The notes under the pieces were generated by a model. That model had not been told where the DNA came from. It saw only the letters and a list, made by a program, of their open reading frames with translations, and searched no databases. Positions 62,484 to 64,000 of a DNA stretch of 64,000 nt are shown one piece after another. Origin of the DNA: Xenopus tropicalis (lineage: Eukaryota > Chordata > Amphibia > Anura > Pipidae); assembly GCF_000004195.4 (NCBI RefSeq), contig NC_030678.2, forward strand, positions 93,702,904 to 93,766,903, read 5' to 3'. The translations under genes and the position numbers were made by a program. Positions within the stretch are counted from its first letter, which is position 1. Each line of letters begins with the position of its first letter.

Positions 62484-62809
62484 GTACAGGTATAGGATCT
62501 GGTAACTGGAAACATGTTATCTAGAAAGCTCTAAATTGCAGTTAGATCATATCCCATAGACTCCATTTTATCAAATTCAGAGTTTTACAAATAATTTCCT
62601 TTTCCTCTGTAGTAGTTAAACAGTACGTTGTATTTAATCCCAGCTAAAATACATATAATTCTTACTGGAGGCAAAACAATCCTATTGGGTTTTTAATGTT
62701 TAAATGATTTTTTAGTAGACAAACCATGAAGATCCAAATTACAGAAAGACCCCTTATCCAGAAAACCCCAGATCCCAAGCATTCTGTATAACAGGTTCCA
62801 TACCTATAC
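62484..62809. mobile_element. TACAGGTATAGG-family MITE
   Basis: TACAGGTATAGGATCTGGTA ... AACAGGTTCCATACCTATA, with the family interior (CCCCAGATCCCAAGCATTCT). Confidence 0.7.
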
Positions 62810-63736
62810 TTAGGGGTAAAATGGCAGCCTTGAGAGATCTGATTCTGCAGAAGCTATAACAATGATTTACCAAAGCAGTGTAAGTACAGCTTTAGCAATA
62901 AAGTGTGATATTTTTGCAGCAGAATATCCATGGTTCATGGATCAAGTACTTTACATATATAAAAATATAAATATTATTTGCTATTCTGTTGGCCTTTAAA
63001 AAGAGCAGTTAAGCCGAAAGCCTGGTTTAAGCATCTACAACTGCTAATAGCAGAACAGAAGATTCATGTAAATTGCCGAAAGTGCCCAGTGGACCATACC
63101 CTTAAGAAATGTGGAATTTAATGTCTCTGGTTTATAAAAAAAAAAAAAAAAAAAAAAAAGACCAAGGCCTTCAAACTACCATATTTAATTTAGTTTTGTA
63201 GAACATGTACAGTACCAACCTTATATGTAATAAGCACACTGCACATGAAAATGACCCAGTAACACAAAGACTCTTGACTCCCCAGCTATCTAAAAGCTGC
63301 TTACTATTAAATATACATAGCAGGAAATATGACAAGTTTTTCCATATCTTGCATTAATTACCGTCAAAACATAGCCATTCATTGTGCATGAAACTACATC
63401 TTCCTGCATCCCAGCAAGGTGAACTTCTGGGAGTTGCAAACTGACACTAGATGGCACCTTTAACACAAATAATAAAAAGAAATATGATAATTTTACAACT
63501 AGTGTTTCCAAACCATCTAAAAGTGGTTCAGCACTATGGATACCAACACAGTGCAGCTCTCCGTAGTACAGGTATAGGGGCCACATGTTTACAGGTCCCT
63601 ATAATAAATAAATATTCTTCAGTATGCCGCCAATGGGCCAATTGTTTGAAATGTGACTGTCCAGATGTCAGATAACTATGGTACTAAAAGATTTTGTTTC
63701 TGACCAATCGGCATTCTGCCCATTTGAAAACATTAA

Positions 63737-63979
63737 GGGGCATATTTATTATGCTGTGTAAAACACGGCTAGAAAATTCACCACACATCGCCAGGCTTCA
63801 CCATGTAAAAATGGCGTAAAATTGGCGTAATTGTTTTACGCGTTTTTTCTTCCACCAGAACTTATGGAAAATAACGGCGTAATATCCGCCGTTCAGATGG
63901 CGATCTTTTCCATTTATTTTACACAGCTTTTTACTCTTTTTCTGCAAATTAGTTTTACACAGCATAATAAATATGCCCC
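63737..63979. mobile_element. Harbinger-type MITE with TAA duplication
   Basis: GGGGCATATTTATTATGCTG against CAGCATAATAAATATGCCCC; TAA on both sides (63734-63736 and 63980-63982), matching the TWA target of PIF/Harbinger. Confidence 0.8.
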
Positions 63980-64000
63980 TAAGACTCTGGGGATAAATTA

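Larger units (their letters stand above)
59316..64000. other. 3' flank of the rhbdd2-like gene
   Basis: 3' UTR and beyond; an AATAAA lies at 61953-61958 but the true polyadenylation site is unclear. Repeats: 59551-59946, a T2-like start at 60517, 61082-61760, 62105-62220, 62330-62430, 62484-62809 and 63737-63979, plus a poly-A run near 63138-63159. No further gene seen. Confidence 0.55.

Noticed and set aside
1..64000. CRISPR arrays, rRNA or tRNA genes
   Set aside because: No regularly spaced identical repeats, rRNA motifs or convincing tRNA cloverleaf were seen by eye; a tRNAscan run would settle the last point.

Overview
The window looks like vertebrate, probably frog (Xenopus), nuclear DNA. 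It has multi-exon genes with GT-AG introns, AT-rich introns, and many short inverted-repeat transposons. Several of these carry TTAA target sites and TTAAAGGRR-type ends, the pattern known from Xenopus T2/Kolobok MITEs. The genus is inferred from those repeats; I cannot tell X. tropicalis from X. laevis. There is no sign of bacterial genes, CRISPR arrays or rRNA.

Three protein genes can be assembled exon by exon. (1) Minus strand, from beyond the left edge to about 23.8 kb: the first three coding exons of mmp28 (epilysin), covering the signal peptide, propeptide, cysteine switch and furin site. The catalytic and hemopexin exons lie outside the window. (2) Minus strand, 28.57-50.48 kb: a complete 16-coding-exon taf15 gene (FET family). 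The exons join in frame to 501 codons plus stop: SYGQ-type low-complexity domain, RRM, RanBP2 zinc finger, RGG tail and PY-NLS. (3) Plus strand, 53.26-59.32 kb: a complete four-exon RHBDD2-like rhomboid pseudoprotease of 348 aa. taf15 and rhbdd2 are divergent, with separate GC-rich promoter regions about 2.8 kb apart. mmp28-taf15 adjacency matches human 17q12. A FET gene head-to-head with an RHBDD gene mirrors human EWSR1-RHBDD3.

Layout: 1-2.4 kb, mmp28 intron 3 (partial); 2.4-11.2 kb, exons 3 and 2 and the intron between them, which holds a 4.7 kb inverted-repeat DNA transposon (4.88-9.57 kb) with a 2.5 kb Penelope-like retroelement inserted in it; 11.2-23.8 kb, intron 1 with several MITEs, then exon 1; 23.8-28.3 kb, intergenic with a 34-bp-type minisatellite and a copy of a taf15 intron segment; 28.3-50.5 kb, taf15; 50.5-53.3 kb, divergent intergenic region; 53.3-59.3 kb, rhbdd2-like gene; 59.3-64 kb, its 3' flank with MITEs.

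Most notable observations: tandem alternative start mini-exons in taf15, a 66-bp coding minisatellite in its prion-like domain together with a very short RGG tail, the FET-RHBDD divergent pair, a duplicated splice donor in mmp28, the nested Penelope-like element whose 407-bp inverted arms make the RT reading frame begin in antisense of its own endonuclease tail, and a perfect 97-bp inverted repeat in a taf15 intron.
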